64,000 nucleotides of DNA from Pseudomonas paralcaligenes (GCF_019655855.1 NZ_BPFX01000003.1:1-64000); one strand, 5' to 3'. Counted from the stretch's first letter, positions 40,829 to 49,894 are shown. Numbers and translations: made by a program. The notes: generated by a model not told the origin, from the letters alone.

Positions 40829-42378
40829 GCCGGATGCCGTTGCTGGCCGGCGCGATGCTGCTCGGCCTGGGGCTGTACGCCCAGGCCGGGGAGGCGCGCC
40901 ACTACGAGGGCCGGCTGGACGGGCAGGGCGCCCACGAGATCAGGCTGCAGTTCGAGCGCGGCGACTACCTGAGCGGCGAGCTGCCCAGCGCCGCCGTGCA
41001 GCTCGACCTGCAGGACGAGGCGGGGCGCCACCTGCGCCGCCTGGTGGCGGGCGACGCCGGCCGGCGCGCCTTCCAGCTGGTGGCGCCGGCGCGCGCGGGC
41101 TATCGCCTGCGCCTGCAGGGCGCGGCGGGTGCCGAATACCGCCTGCGCCTGGCGGCGGTCACCCCGCTGGCAGACCAGCGCGTGCCACGCACGGAGCTGG
41201 AAAGCCCGCGGCTGCGCACGTTACAGGCGGCGCTGGCGGCGGGCGAAGGCAGCGATGCCTTCTGGGCCGAGATGGGTGAGCGCGGCACGCCGCTGATCGA
41301 ACCGCTGGACGAGCACGAGGCGCTGGTGACCTTCCTCTGGCGCGGCGCCGAGCGCAACGTCCGGCTGTTCGGCGGGCCCGGCTACGACCACTCCGAGCTG
41401 GCCCGCCTGGGCGATTCGGATGTCTGGTTCGTGACCTTCCGCCTGCCGCGTGCGACGCGCCTGGCCTACCAGCTGGCCCCGGACGTGCCGGAGCTGGACG
41501 CCGACCCCGGCACGCGGCGGCGGGCCATCCTCGCCACCGCCCAGGCCGACCCGCTCAACCCACGGGTCTACCCGGCCCGGGGCGTCGATGCCTTCCAGCA
41601 CGACTCGCTGCTGGAACTGGACCAGGCGCCCGCGCAGCCGTGGAACGACCAGCGGCCGGACGTGGCACGGGGCAGCGTCGAGCGCCATGTGTTCGCCAGT
41701 CGCATTCTCGGCAACCAGCGCGCGGTGCACCTCTACCGGCCGCACGGCTACCGGGCGGGCGCGGCGGACAACCACCTGCTGTACCTGTTCGACGCCGAGG
41801 CCTACCTGGGCAAGGTGCCGACGCCGACCATCCTCGACAACCTGATCGCCGCCGGGCGCATCCCGCCCATGGCCGCGGTGCTGATCGACAACGCCAGCCC
41901 CGAGGCACGCGGCATGGAGCTGCCGCCCAACCCGGACTTCGCCCGCTTCCTCGCCGAGGAGCTGCGGCCCTGGGTGGCCAAGCAGGGGCTGGAAGCGCCG
42001 GCGGCGCGCACGGTGATCGCCGGCTCCAGCTACGGCGGCCTGGCCTCCAGCTACGCGGCGCTGCGCCACCCGGAGATCTTCGGCAACGTGCTCAGTCAGT
42101 CGGGTTCCTACTGGTGGTCGCCGCCGGGGCAGGAGCCGGAGTGGCTGACCCGCGAGTTCGTGCGCTCGCCGCGCCTGCCGGTGCGCTTCTATCTGGAAGC
42201 GGGGCTGTTCGAGGCCGGCAACGGCCAGCTGGGCATCTTCGACACCACCCGCCACCTGCGCGACGTGTTGCAGGCCAAGGGCTACGAGGTCAGGCACCGG
42301 GAGTGGGCCAGCGGCCACGACTACCTGAACTGGCGCGGCACCCTGGCGGAAGGGCTGATCGAGCTGTTCGGGCGCTGA
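40822..42378 (+). CDS. Exported siderophore esterase, Fes/PfeE-like
   Basis: The product of about 518 residues has an N-terminal signal sequence (MPLLAGAMLLGLGLYAQAGE). A Fes-type N-terminal domain follows (EALVTFLWRGAERNVRLFGG), then a C-terminal alpha/beta-hydrolase domain with the nucleophile elbow GSSYGGLASSYAALRHPEIF and a late histidine in WASGHDYLNWRGTL. Enzymes of this type open the ester backbone of enterobactin-like siderophores to free the iron. Its ATG lies inside the last codons of the receptor gene, so the two are coupled. The signal sequence suggests periplasmic hydrolysis, as described for P. aeruginosa PfeE. Confidence 0.88.
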   Translation: MVGRMPLLAGAMLLGLGLYAQAGEARHYEGRLDGQGAHEIRLQFERGDYLSGELPSAAVQLDLQDEAGRHLRRLVAGDAGRRAFQLVAPARAGYRLRLQGAAGAEYRLRLAAVTPLADQRVPRTELESPRLRTLQAALAAGEGSDAFWAEMGERGTPLIEPLDEHEALVTFLWRGAERNVRLFGGPGYDHSELARLGDSDVWFVTFRLPRATRLAYQLAPDVPELDADPGTRRRAILATAQADPLNPRVYPARGVDAFQHDSLLELDQAPAQPWNDQRPDVARGSVERHVFASRILGNQRAVHLYRPHGYRAGAADNHLLYLFDAEAYLGKVPTPTILDNLIAAGRIPPMAAVLIDNASPEARGMELPPNPDFARFLAEELRPWVAKQGLEAPAARTVIAGSSYGGLASSYAALRHPEIFGNVLSQSGSYWWSPPGQEPEWLTREFVRSPRLPVRFYLEAGLFEAGNGQLGIFDTTRHLRDVLQAKGYEVRHREWASGHDYLNWRGTLAEGLIELFGR

Positions 42379-42383
42379 GAGCG

Positions 42384-42418
42384 CTGCCCACGATCGCCTG
42401 ACGGAGGGTCGTGGGCAG
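42384..42418. terminator. Hairpin between convergent esterase and propeller genes
   Basis: CTGCCCACGA (42384-42393) pairs with TCGTGGGCAG (42409-42418). It lies between two convergent stop codons. No T run follows, so it is only a likely terminator. Confidence 0.45.
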
Positions 42419-42427
42419 GCTCCAGGC

Positions 42428-43744
42428 TCACCACAGCAGCGGCTGGGGCAGGCTCTGCCAGAACAGCCAGCGATGCCGCTCCAGGTGTTCGCCGGTGCCG
42501 ATCTGCCAGGGCGCCTTGCGCCCGGCGTCCAACTCGATGACGCTGAGGAAGCCGGCGCAGGTGGCGGCCACCAGCGTCTTGCCGTCGGCGGAGATGTCCA
42601 TGGCGCCGACGGTGGAGCCGATGAAGTGCTGCCAGCGCTCCTCGCCCCGCTCGTCGAAGGCGCGCAGGTAGCCGTGGGCGTCGCCGACGATGAACTCGCC
42701 GTCACGGTGTACGCCGGCGTAGACCCGCGCGCCTTCCTGCAGGGTGGGCGTGCGCGGGTCGTCCGCGTAGTAGTCGGTGTCCAGGCCCGGCAGGTCGGCC
42801 ACCGCCACGCCTAGGGTGGCGCCGTTGTAGAAGTGGCAGGCGTTGAAGATCACGCGCGAGCCGTCGCGGTTGAACAGGGCGAAGTGCGGGTACTCGCCGA
42901 CCGGGCCGATCTGCGCCTGCGGCCGCAGGTCGGCGTCCAGCACCAGGTGGCGGCCGTCCTGGCAGCCCAGGGCGATCCAGCGGCCGTCGGGGGAGATGGC
43001 CGCGTGCTCCATGGACAGGCCCCAGGGCATGTCGTCGGCCTCCCAGTCGCCGTTGGCCAGCGCCTCTTCCATCTGCTCGCGCGAGGGTAGCAGGCGGCGG
43101 GCGCCCGTCTCGCCGAGCACGAAGATGCCTTCGCCGCTGACCAGCAGCACCCGGCGGCCGTCGGGGAAGGGGATCAGCTGGGTCGGCGCGGGCGGGCTGT
43201 CGAGCGCCCGGCCGGACACGCCCTCGGGCAGGTCCTCCAGGCCCGTCGGCCAGGCCAGGCGCAGCACTTCCGGCCCGCCCCAGCCATCGACCACACGCAC
43301 GCCCTGGGTGTTGGCCAGGGCGAAGTAGCGGCGCGCCGGGCAGCGGCCGAAGAAGTCGACGCCAACGATGCGCTCCACCCGGTCGCCGTCGATGCGCACC
43401 ACATGACCTTCCTGGTAGGACGCGCCGACGCGCGCCAGCAGGCCGCCGTCGTCGAGCAGCGCCAGGCCGCAGATCTGCGTGCCTTCGGCGTCCAGCAGGG
43501 GGATCAGGGGCAGGTGCGCGGGCGGCCAGTCGGCGCGGAACGCCTCGCGCTCGGCGGCGCTGGTGCCCGGTGCGTTGATGGCCTGCAGGGCCTGGCGCAG
43601 CGGCCCCAGCAGGTGCTTGGTGGGCGCCATCTGCGGCTCCTCGCCGACGTTGTCCCAGCCGTCGCGCAGGCCGCGTTCGACGAACGCGTTGATGGCCTCG
43701 GCGTAGCCGAGCACCTGGTTCTTCCATTGCTGTTGGGCGTTCAT
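42428..43744 (-). CDS. Beta-propeller-like protein of unknown function
   Basis: The 438-residue product begins MNAQQQWKNQVLGYAEAINA after an AAAGGA Shine-Dalgarno. It has repeated WD40/NHL-like strands: AAISPDGRWIALGCQDGRHL, YPHFALFNRDGSRVIFNACH and MDISADGKTLVAATCAGFLS. There is no signal peptide, so it should be cytoplasmic. It lies 150 bases downstream of the response regulator in the kinase/KaiC group, on the same strand, and may be an effector or simply a neighbour. I cannot assign a function. Confidence 0.7.
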   Translation of the reverse strand: MNAQQQWKNQVLGYAEAINAFVERGLRDGWDNVGEEPQMAPTKHLLGPLRQALQAINAPGTSAAEREAFRADWPPAHLPLIPLLDAEGTQICGLALLDDGGLLARVGASYQEGHVVRIDGDRVERIVGVDFFGRCPARRYFALANTQGVRVVDGWGGPEVLRLAWPTGLEDLPEGVSGRALDSPPAPTQLIPFPDGRRVLLVSGEGIFVLGETGARRLLPSREQMEEALANGDWEADDMPWGLSMEHAAISPDGRWIALGCQDGRHLVLDADLRPQAQIGPVGEYPHFALFNRDGSRVIFNACHFYNGATLGVAVADLPGLDTDYYADDPRTPTLQEGARVYAGVHRDGEFIVGDAHGYLRAFDERGEERWQHFIGSTVGAMDISADGKTLVAATCAGFLSVIELDAGRKAPWQIGTGEHLERHRWLFWQSLPQPLLW

Positions 43745-43894
43745 TGCGGAGTCCTTTCTAGGGGCCATGTCCCGCTGACCGCTGCGCACGGCAGCCATGG
43801 GGTTCGCACCGATGCGCGGGAATGGCTTCTGTAGGGACTGCCTGTGTAGCCGATGCGCCGTTCCCTGGCGCGGGCCGGGCTCACAGTTTCGGCT

Positions 43895-44260
43895 TCAGCC
43901 CGCCGGGCCGACCAGTTCGCGGACCTTGGCGATGATCTGGTCGACTTCGAAGGGCTTGTCGAACACCTCGGCGAACAGCTCCGGCGTGGCCCTGCCGATG
44001 CTGCCGTGGGCACCGCTCATCAGCAGTATCGGCAGGTCGGCGGTGGCGGGTCGGCTGCGGATGGCCCTGGCGAACTCGACCCCATCCATCACCGGCATCA
44101 TGAAGTCGGTGATGACCAGCGAGGGCCGTTCGCGATCGAGCACCTCCAGGCCACGGCGGCCATTGGTCGCCTTGACCACCATGTAGCCTTCATCCTCCAG
44201 CGCGTAGCCGAGAATATCCGCGATCAGATATTCGTCATCGACTATCAGGATGGTCGTCAT
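43895..44260 (-). CDS. Single-domain response regulator
   Basis: A stand-alone receiver of 121 residues. The acidic pocket is D8-D9, the acceptor D52 in LVITDFMMPVMDG and the lysine K102 in DKPFE. It follows the KaiC-like gene by seven bases and is probably the target of the PAS kinase at 45786-46919. No output domain is present. Confidence 0.92.
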   Translation of the reverse strand: MTTILIVDDEYLIADILGYALEDEGYMVVKATNGRRGLEVLDRERPSLVITDFMMPVMDGVEFARAIRSRPATADLPILLMSGAHGSIGRATPELFAEVFDKPFEVDQIIAKVRELVGPAG

Positions 44261-44267
44261 GCTCTAC

Positions 44268-45704
44268 TCATCTATCCGCTGTCGCGGTGCCGGTGAGGAC
44301 CGCGCTTGCATTCCTGAAGGTCTTTTCGAGGCGGATGCCGCGTTCGCCGATCACGGCTTCCAGCAGGGCCGGATCGTAGGTGCTGTCCCTCATCTTGAGA
44401 ATCGAAAGGGAGCGCTTGAGTTCGGAATTCATTTCCACGAAGCGCATCAGCAGCAGATTGTCGACCAGGCTGGACAGTTCCGGCGCCGGCGCGTGGATCT
44501 CCGAGCCGAACAGGTCGCGCATCTCCCAGGTGGCCATCACCGTCACGCCGCGGGCGCGCAGCTCGTTCATCAGCGCGCTGAAGAACTCGATGAGGCGGGT
44601 CTGGTTGGTCGCCACCCGGGCCATGCCGCCCAGGCTGTCGAGCAGCACCCGGCGGATGCCCAGGCGCTCGACCGTGTCGAGCAGCTTGAGGCCGAGGGCG
44701 TCGAGCAGGCCGGAAGTGGTGGGCTGCCAGACGATGTGCAGGGCGCCGCTGTCTTCCAGTGCCTGCAGGTCGTACCCCAGCGCGTGGGCCTTCAGGCGCA
44801 GGCGCTGCGGGGTCTCGTAGAAGCCGAAGTGCAGGCCCGGCGCCTCCGGGCTGCTCTGCGCCAGGAAGCTCAGGCCGATGCTGGTCTTGCCGACGCCGGA
44901 GGGGCCCATCAGCAGGGTCACCGAGGACTCCGACAGGCCGCCCTCGATCTTCTCGTCGAGCCCGAGGATGCCGCTGGGGACGCGCTTCAGCTCCGCGCTG
45001 TCCGGCCGCGAGGGGCTGGCGTAGAGGCTTTCCAGACGCGGATAGATGGTGACGCCGTCGTTGCTGATCTCGCACTCGTGCAGGCCGGACAGCGCGCCGC
45101 TGCCGCGGGTCTTGCGCAGCTGGATGCGGCGCACCGAGCGGCTGCCGTGCAGTTCCTCGCCGATCTCGACCACGCCGTCGACCATGGTGTGCTCGGGGCT
45201 GCCGTCTTCCAGGCGGGCGCTGGTGATCAGCAGCACGGTGCAGCCGGCGAAGGCGGCGTGGCCCTGCAGCTCGGAGATGAATTTCTTGGTGTCCAGCGGG
45301 GACTCGGCGCGGGAGCGGGCGTTGAGCACGCCGTCAACGATCAGCAGGGTGGCCTTCTGCCGGTTGATCTCCCGGCGCAGCAGGCGCACCACCTCGTCGA
45401 GCCCCTCGTTCTGCATGGTGTCGAAGGCGCTGACGAACTGGATTTCGCTGCCCACCCGCTGCGGATCGAAGAAGCTCAGGGTGGAGAGGAACTGGAACAG
45501 GCGGTCGTGGGATTCGGCCAGCAGGGTCGCCACCAGCACACGGCCGCCGTCGCGCACGTGGTTGAAGGCGATCTGATTGGCGAGGATGGTCTTGCCCGAT
45601 CCTGGGCGGCCCTGAACGATATAAGAAGCGCCGCTGACCAGACCCCCTTTCAACAGGAGATCAAGGCCATCGATGCCGCTCTGAAGGCGTTTTAACTGTT
45701 CCAA
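44268..45704 (-). CDS. Two-domain KaiC-like ATPase
   Basis: The 478-residue product has two RecA-type KaiC domains. Walker A motifs are GRPGSGKT (32-39) and GPSGVGKT (267-274), and Walker B-like strands are LLIVDG and RRVLLDSLGG. By my alignment to cyanobacterial KaiC, the CII phosphorylation pair S431/T432 falls on S411-S412 in PELSSLVDNLLLMRFVEM. The C-terminal stretch LSILKMRDSTYDPALLEA matches KaiC's KMRGSWHDK region. It sits between a PAS kinase and a receiver gene. No KaiA or KaiB is visible, so a circadian role is not implied; a signalling ATPase is more likely. Confidence 0.9.
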   Translation of the reverse strand: MEQLKRLQSGIDGLDLLLKGGLVSGASYIVQGRPGSGKTILANQIAFNHVRDGGRVLVATLLAESHDRLFQFLSTLSFFDPQRVGSEIQFVSAFDTMQNEGLDEVVRLLRREINRQKATLLIVDGVLNARSRAESPLDTKKFISELQGHAAFAGCTVLLITSARLEDGSPEHTMVDGVVEIGEELHGSRSVRRIQLRKTRGSGALSGLHECEISNDGVTIYPRLESLYASPSRPDSAELKRVPSGILGLDEKIEGGLSESSVTLLMGPSGVGKTSIGLSFLAQSSPEAPGLHFGFYETPQRLRLKAHALGYDLQALEDSGALHIVWQPTTSGLLDALGLKLLDTVERLGIRRVLLDSLGGMARVATNQTRLIEFFSALMNELRARGVTVMATWEMRDLFGSEIHAPAPELSSLVDNLLLMRFVEMNSELKRSLSILKMRDSTYDPALLEAVIGERGIRLEKTFRNASAVLTGTATADR

Positions 45705-45785
45705 GTTCGTTCCATCTCTCTAGCGGGTAGCGGCACGCCGATGCGCCGCGGATGGCCGCACTTTACCGGCAAGGCGGCGCGACGA

Positions 45786-46919
45786 CTAGCTGGCCGCGGG
45801 CAGGTAGAGCGTCATGCGGGTGCCGTTGCCGGGCTCGCTTTCGACCCTGATGGTTCCCCCGGCGTTCCGGGCGAATCCATAGACCTGGCTCAGGCCCAGC
45901 CCGGTGCCCTTGCCGAACTGCTTGGTGGTGAAGAACGGCTCGAAGATGCGGGCCTGCACCTCCGGCGCGATGCCGGGGCCGTCGTCGCTGACCGAGATCA
46001 GCACGAAGTCGCCGTGCAGCTCCGCCCATTCGCCCTGCAGCGAACGGTTCTCCGCGCCCAGGCGGATGCAGCCGCCCTGTTCCATGGCGTCGCGGGCATT
46101 GAAGATCAGGTTGAGCAGGGCCATTTCCAGCTGGCTGGGGTCGACCCGCACCGGGTGCAGTGCCGGCTCGATCGCCGCTTCCAGGCGGATCCCCTTGGGC
46201 AGCGCCTGGCCGAACAGGGTGGAGGCGGCCTTGAGCACCGGTTCCAGTTCGATCTGCTGGGCCTCCGGATTGCGCCGCCGGGCGAAGGTGAGCAGGTGCT
46301 GGGTCAGCTCGCGCCCGCGCATGCCGGCGGTGTGGATGTTGTCGAGCAGGGCGTGGATGCGTTCCGGGTTGTCGCTGCGCAGGGCCAGTTCGGTGGCGCC
46401 GATGATCACCGTGAGCAGGTTGTTGAAGTCGTGGGCCATGCCGCCGGTGAGCTGGCCGAGCGCCTCCATCTTCTGTGCCTGGAACAGCTGGGCGCGGACC
46501 TCGTCCATGCGCAGCTGCGCGTCGTGGCGCTCGGTCATGTCGCGGGTGATCTTGGCCAGGCCGATCAGGCGGCCGGTGTCGTCGTGGATGGCGTCGAGGG
46601 CGGTCAGTGCCCAGAAGCGCGAGCCGTCCTTGCGCACGCGCCAGCCTTCGTCCTGGGCGCGGCCCTCGCTGAGGGCGGTGGCGATCAGGCGCTGGGCGCG
46701 GCCCTCGCGCCGGTCCTCGGCGGGGAAGAACATCTCCAGGTGCTGGCCGATCACTTCCCAGGCCTCGTAGCCCTTGATCCGCTCGGCGCCGCTGTTCCAG
46801 GTCATGATCCGGCCCTGGGGGTCGAGCATATAGATGGCGTAGTCGACCACGGCCTTCACCAGTAGCTCGTAACTGCGCTCGATCAGGCTGCTGGGGAGGA
46901 GTGGAGGTTCGTCGGCCAT
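45786..46919 (-). CDS. PAS-domain sensor histidine kinase
   Basis: The 377-residue cytoplasmic kinase begins MADEPPLLPSSLIERSYELL. A PAS domain (about 20-130) ends in the PAC signature KITRDMTERHDAQ. The H box is KMEALGQLTGGMAHDFNNLL with H163, the N box is NLIFNARDAM with N274, and the ATPase has SDDGPGI (312-318), FEPFFTTK and GTGLGLSQVYGF. There is no transmembrane segment. It is the first gene of a kinase, KaiC-like, receiver series. A longer reading to 47051 has atypical sequence and is not favoured. Confidence 0.92.
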   Translation of the reverse strand: MADEPPLLPSSLIERSYELLVKAVVDYAIYMLDPQGRIMTWNSGAERIKGYEAWEVIGQHLEMFFPAEDRREGRAQRLIATALSEGRAQDEGWRVRKDGSRFWALTALDAIHDDTGRLIGLAKITRDMTERHDAQLRMDEVRAQLFQAQKMEALGQLTGGMAHDFNNLLTVIIGATELALRSDNPERIHALLDNIHTAGMRGRELTQHLLTFARRRNPEAQQIELEPVLKAASTLFGQALPKGIRLEAAIEPALHPVRVDPSQLEMALLNLIFNARDAMEQGGCIRLGAENRSLQGEWAELHGDFVLISVSDDGPGIAPEVQARIFEPFFTTKQFGKGTGLGLSQVYGFARNAGGTIRVESEPGNGTRMTLYLPAAS

Positions 46920-47101
46920 GGTGTTCTCGATCGATCCCGAAGATGCCGGGCTGGGTATGCATTGTAGAACCGCGCCGGGGCGGGTGCCTGTCGACTGGTT
47001 CAGAGACGGAGCAGCCAGATTACGCCGTAATCGCGCCGGGTGCGACGCCATGTCCGCGGCGCCGCCGCCGGGCGCTGGCTAGAATGGCCCGCAGCAGAAG
47101 G

Positions 47102-47473
47102 ATGCCCGCCCTGAATCCACTCAGCCGCAGTACCCGCGATTGGCTCTACGCCTTTGCCCTGGTGGGCATGCTGCTGCGCGTGGGCATGCCGCTGTGGGCG
47201 CTGCCGCAGATGAGCGAAGGCGGCTTCATGCTGCTGTGCACCTCCCAGGGCATGCAGTGGCAGATGGGCGACATGGACGACGATGGCGTCTCCGGCCTGC
47301 AACTGCCCTGCGTGCAGTGCGGCGCGCACCTGGCCAGCCTGGAGTCCATACCCTTCGACCCGCCCGCGCCGGCGGTGGCCGCGCCCCAGCGGCCGCGCTT
47401 CGCCGAGGCGCTGGCGCTCAGCCCGCCGTTCCTGGTGGCACCGCCCGGCCGGGCGCCCCCGGCATTTTCCTGA
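47102..47473 (+). CDS. Small protein with CxxC motif upstream of oprC
   Basis: The product of about 123 residues has one hydrophobic segment (WLYAFALVGMLLRVGMPLWA) and a cysteine motif LPCVQCGAHL. It resembles the DUF2946 proteins often found next to copper-responsive TonB receptors. The start is uncertain: ATG 47102 has AGAAGG directly against it, and ATG 47084 is an alternative. The C terminus is proline-rich. It precedes oprC by 60 bases and is probably in the same copper-related unit. Confidence 0.6.
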   Translation: MPALNPLSRSTRDWLYAFALVGMLLRVGMPLWALPQMSEGGFMLLCTSQGMQWQMGDMDDDGVSGLQLPCVQCGAHLASLESIPFDPPAPAVAAPQRPRFAEALALSPPFLVAPPGRAPPAFS

Positions 47474-47533
47474 ACCGCGTCGACATCGCCCTCCCCGGGA
47501 GGGCATCGCGTTGTCTCACATTCGGGAAATATC

Positions 47534-49615
47534 ATGAATCCGTTCGTATTCGGGCCGGCCCGTGCCGGCCGCCTGCCCTTCGTTCTATCCGCACTGACCC
47601 TGGCCATGGCCGCTCCGGCGCTGGCCGAGCACGCCGCTCACGCCGAGTTGGCGCCCACCGTGGTCACCGCCGTGCAGCAGAGTTCGCCGCTGACGGTGAT
47701 TGCTGACCCGCGCGACGCCCGCCAGCCGGTGCCGGCCAGCGACGCCACCGACTACCTCAAGACCATCCCCGGCTTCTCTGCCATCCGCAGCGGCGGCAGC
47801 AACGGCGACCCGGTGCTGCGCGGCATGTTCGGCTCGCGCATCAACCTGCGCACCAACGGCGGCCTGATGCTCGGCGCCTGCCCCTACCGGATGGACGCGC
47901 CCAGCTCCTACATCGCGCCGGAGACCTTCGACAGGCTGACCGTGATCAAGGGCCCGCAGACCGTGCTCTGGGGCCCCGGTGCCTCGGCCGGCACGGTGCT
48001 GTTCGAGCGCGAGCCGGAGCGCTTCGGCGAACTCGGCAGCCGCCTGCACGCCAGCCTGCTGAGCGGCTCCAACGGCCGCCTGGACAAGGTGCTGGACGGC
48101 GCCGTCGGTGGCGAGCAGGGCTACCTGCGCTTCGTCGGCAACCAGGCACGGTCAGACGACTACGAGGATGGCGATGGCGACACCGTGCCTTCGCGCTGGA
48201 AGAAGTGGAACGGCGACCTGGCCATCGGCTGGACGCCCGATCCCGACACCCTGGTCGAGCTGTCCGCCGGACGCGGCGACGGCGAGGCCCGCTATGCCGG
48301 GCGCGGCATGGACGGCGCCCAGTTCGAGCGCGAGAGCCTGGGCCTGCGCTTCGAGAAATCCGCCCTCGGCGGCGTGCTCGACAAGCTGGAGGCGCAGCTC
48401 TACTACAATTACGCGGACCACGTGATGGACAACTTCAGCCTGCGTGTGCCGGACCCGCACGGCATGATGCCGATGCCCATGGCCTCGCAGGTGGATCGCC
48501 GCACCATGGGCGGGCGTTTCGCCGCCATCTTCGCCTGGACCGACATCGAGCTGGTGGCCGGTGTCGACGCCCTGCGCAGCGAGCACCGCGCGCGTGGTTC
48601 CCGCTACGAGATGATGAGCGACCGCTTCGTCGATGCCGACCGCTTCCCCTGGACCAAAGATGCGGTCATGCACGACTACGGCGCCTTCGGCGAGCTGACC
48701 TGGCAGGCGGCCGAGCGCAGCCGCGTGGTCGCCGGCGCCCGGCTCGACCGCGCCTCGGCCAAGGACTATCGGCAGAGCGTCAAGGGCATGATGATGAGCC
48801 GGCCGAACCCGACCGCCGGCGAGACGCGCGCCGACACCCTGCCCAGCGGCTTCGCCCGCTACGAGCACGACCTGGCCGATTCGCCGACCACCTTCTACGC
48901 GGGCCTCGGCCACGTGCAGCGCTTCCCCGACTACTGGGAGCTGTTCTCCGCCGGCACAGGCCCGGCGGGCGCGGCCAACGCCTTCGACGGCATCGAACCG
49001 GAGAAGACCACCCAGCTCGACTTCGGCGTGCAATATGGCGGCGAGCGCCTGCAGGCCTGGGCCTCCGGCTACGTCGGCCAGGTGCGCGACTACATCCTGT
49101 TCGACTACAGCGGCGCGATGGGCGGCTCGCGGGCCGATAACATCGACGCGCGCATCATGGGTGGCGAACTGGGCGTCGCCTACGCGCTCAGCGAGCGCTG
49201 GAAGACCGACGCCACGCTGGCCTACGCCTGGGGCAAGAACAGCTCCGACGGCCAGGCGCTGCCGCAGATGCCGCCGCTGGAGGCGCGCCTCGGGCTGACC
49301 TACCAGCGCGACGACTGGAGCGCTGGCGCCCTGTGGCGCGTGGTGGCGGCGCAGCACCGGGTGGACGAGGGCAAGGGCAACGTGGTCGGCCAGGATTTCG
49401 GCGAGAGCGCCGGCTTCGGCGTGTTCTCGCTCAACGGCGCCTATCGCGTCAGTTCGAACCTTAGGCTCAGTGCCGGTGTCGATAACCTGTTCGACAAGGA
49501 TTATGCCGAGCACCTGAACCTGGCCGGCGACGCCGGTTTCGGCTATCCGGCCGATCCGCTGGCCATCGACGAGCCGGGCCGGACGCTCTGGGCCAAGGTC
49601 GATCTCGACTTCTGA
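47534..49615 (+). CDS. oprC: TonB-dependent copper receptor OprC
   Basis: The 693-residue outer-membrane copper receptor has a signal peptide (cleaved near APALAEH, residue 32), a plug and a barrel ending KVDLDF. The OprC copper-binding residues are recognisable: a CxxxM motif (C116, M120 in LGACPYRMDAPSSYIAPE) and an HxM motif (H309, M311 in DPHGMMPMPM). It has no STN domain, so it is not part of a FecR circuit. Histidines just after the signal peptide (EHAAHAE) may also bind metal. Confidence 0.93.
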   Translation: MNPFVFGPARAGRLPFVLSALTLAMAAPALAEHAAHAELAPTVVTAVQQSSPLTVIADPRDARQPVPASDATDYLKTIPGFSAIRSGGSNGDPVLRGMFGSRINLRTNGGLMLGACPYRMDAPSSYIAPETFDRLTVIKGPQTVLWGPGASAGTVLFEREPERFGELGSRLHASLLSGSNGRLDKVLDGAVGGEQGYLRFVGNQARSDDYEDGDGDTVPSRWKKWNGDLAIGWTPDPDTLVELSAGRGDGEARYAGRGMDGAQFERESLGLRFEKSALGGVLDKLEAQLYYNYADHVMDNFSLRVPDPHGMMPMPMASQVDRRTMGGRFAAIFAWTDIELVAGVDALRSEHRARGSRYEMMSDRFVDADRFPWTKDAVMHDYGAFGELTWQAAERSRVVAGARLDRASAKDYRQSVKGMMMSRPNPTAGETRADTLPSGFARYEHDLADSPTTFYAGLGHVQRFPDYWELFSAGTGPAGAANAFDGIEPEKTTQLDFGVQYGGERLQAWASGYVGQVRDYILFDYSGAMGGSRADNIDARIMGGELGVAYALSERWKTDATLAYAWGKNSSDGQALPQMPPLEARLGLTYQRDDWSAGALWRVVAAQHRVDEGKGNVVGQDFGESAGFGVFSLNGAYRVSSNLRLSAGVDNLFDKDYAEHLNLAGDAGFGYPADPLAIDEPGRTLWAKVDLDF

Positions 49616-49620
49616 AACAG

Positions 49621-49664
49621 GCGCCGCGCGCCCTGGCCTTCCGAGCCATTGCGGCGCGCGGTGC
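49621..49664 (+). terminator. Hairpin after oprC
   Basis: GCGCCGCGCGCC (49621-49632) pairs with GGCGCGCGGTGC (49653-49664) with one wobble. It lies a few bases after the oprC stop but has no T run. Confidence 0.4.
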
Positions 49665-49720
49665 ACCTCCGGCGAGTTCCCCGCGGGCGACGGCTCGCGT
49701 CCCCGTTTTCTCTCTCCTCT

Positions 49721-49764
49721 TCGTGCAATCTGCAACCAGGCAAGACCCCGTCGTGCATTCTGCA
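49721..49764 (+). promoter_or_regulatory. Twin upstream repeats, likely enhancer-binding sites
   Basis: TCGTGCAATCTGCA (49721-49734) and TCGTGCATTCTGCA (49751-49764) differ at one base and start exactly 30 bases apart, about three helical turns. Each holds a TGCA-N3-TGCA pattern. Their distance from the sigma54 promoter at 49833 suits an enhancer-binding activator. Confidence 0.65.
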
Positions 49765-49785
49765 TGGTGGTGACTGGCTTTGCGG

Positions 49786-49798
49786 TATCAATAAGTTA
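49786..49798 (+). promoter_or_regulatory. IHF-type site
   Basis: TATCAATAAGTTA fits the IHF consensus WATCAANNNNTTR at every position. It lies in an AT-rich tract between the twin repeats and the sigma54 promoter, the usual place for a DNA-bending site. Confidence 0.7.
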
Positions 49799-49832
49799 TT
49801 GATAATAAAGTAATTATTTTTATCTCCCGGAT

Positions 49833-49848
49833 TGGCACAAGGGCTGCA
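49833..49848 (+). promoter_or_regulatory. Sigma54 (RpoN) promoter
   Basis: TGGCACAAGGGCTGCA has the GG (-24) and GC (-12) with the required spacing. It is the only promoter-like element between oprC and the small gene at 49895. Confidence 0.8.
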
Positions 49849-49894
49849 CTGGCAAAGGTCCTGAAACACACATCACCACCGGGAGTAGAGAGAG

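Noticed and set aside
44268..46919. A full circadian clock (KaiABC)
   Set aside because: Only a KaiC-like gene is present. No kaiA- or kaiB-like ORF was found near it, so a clock cannot be claimed.
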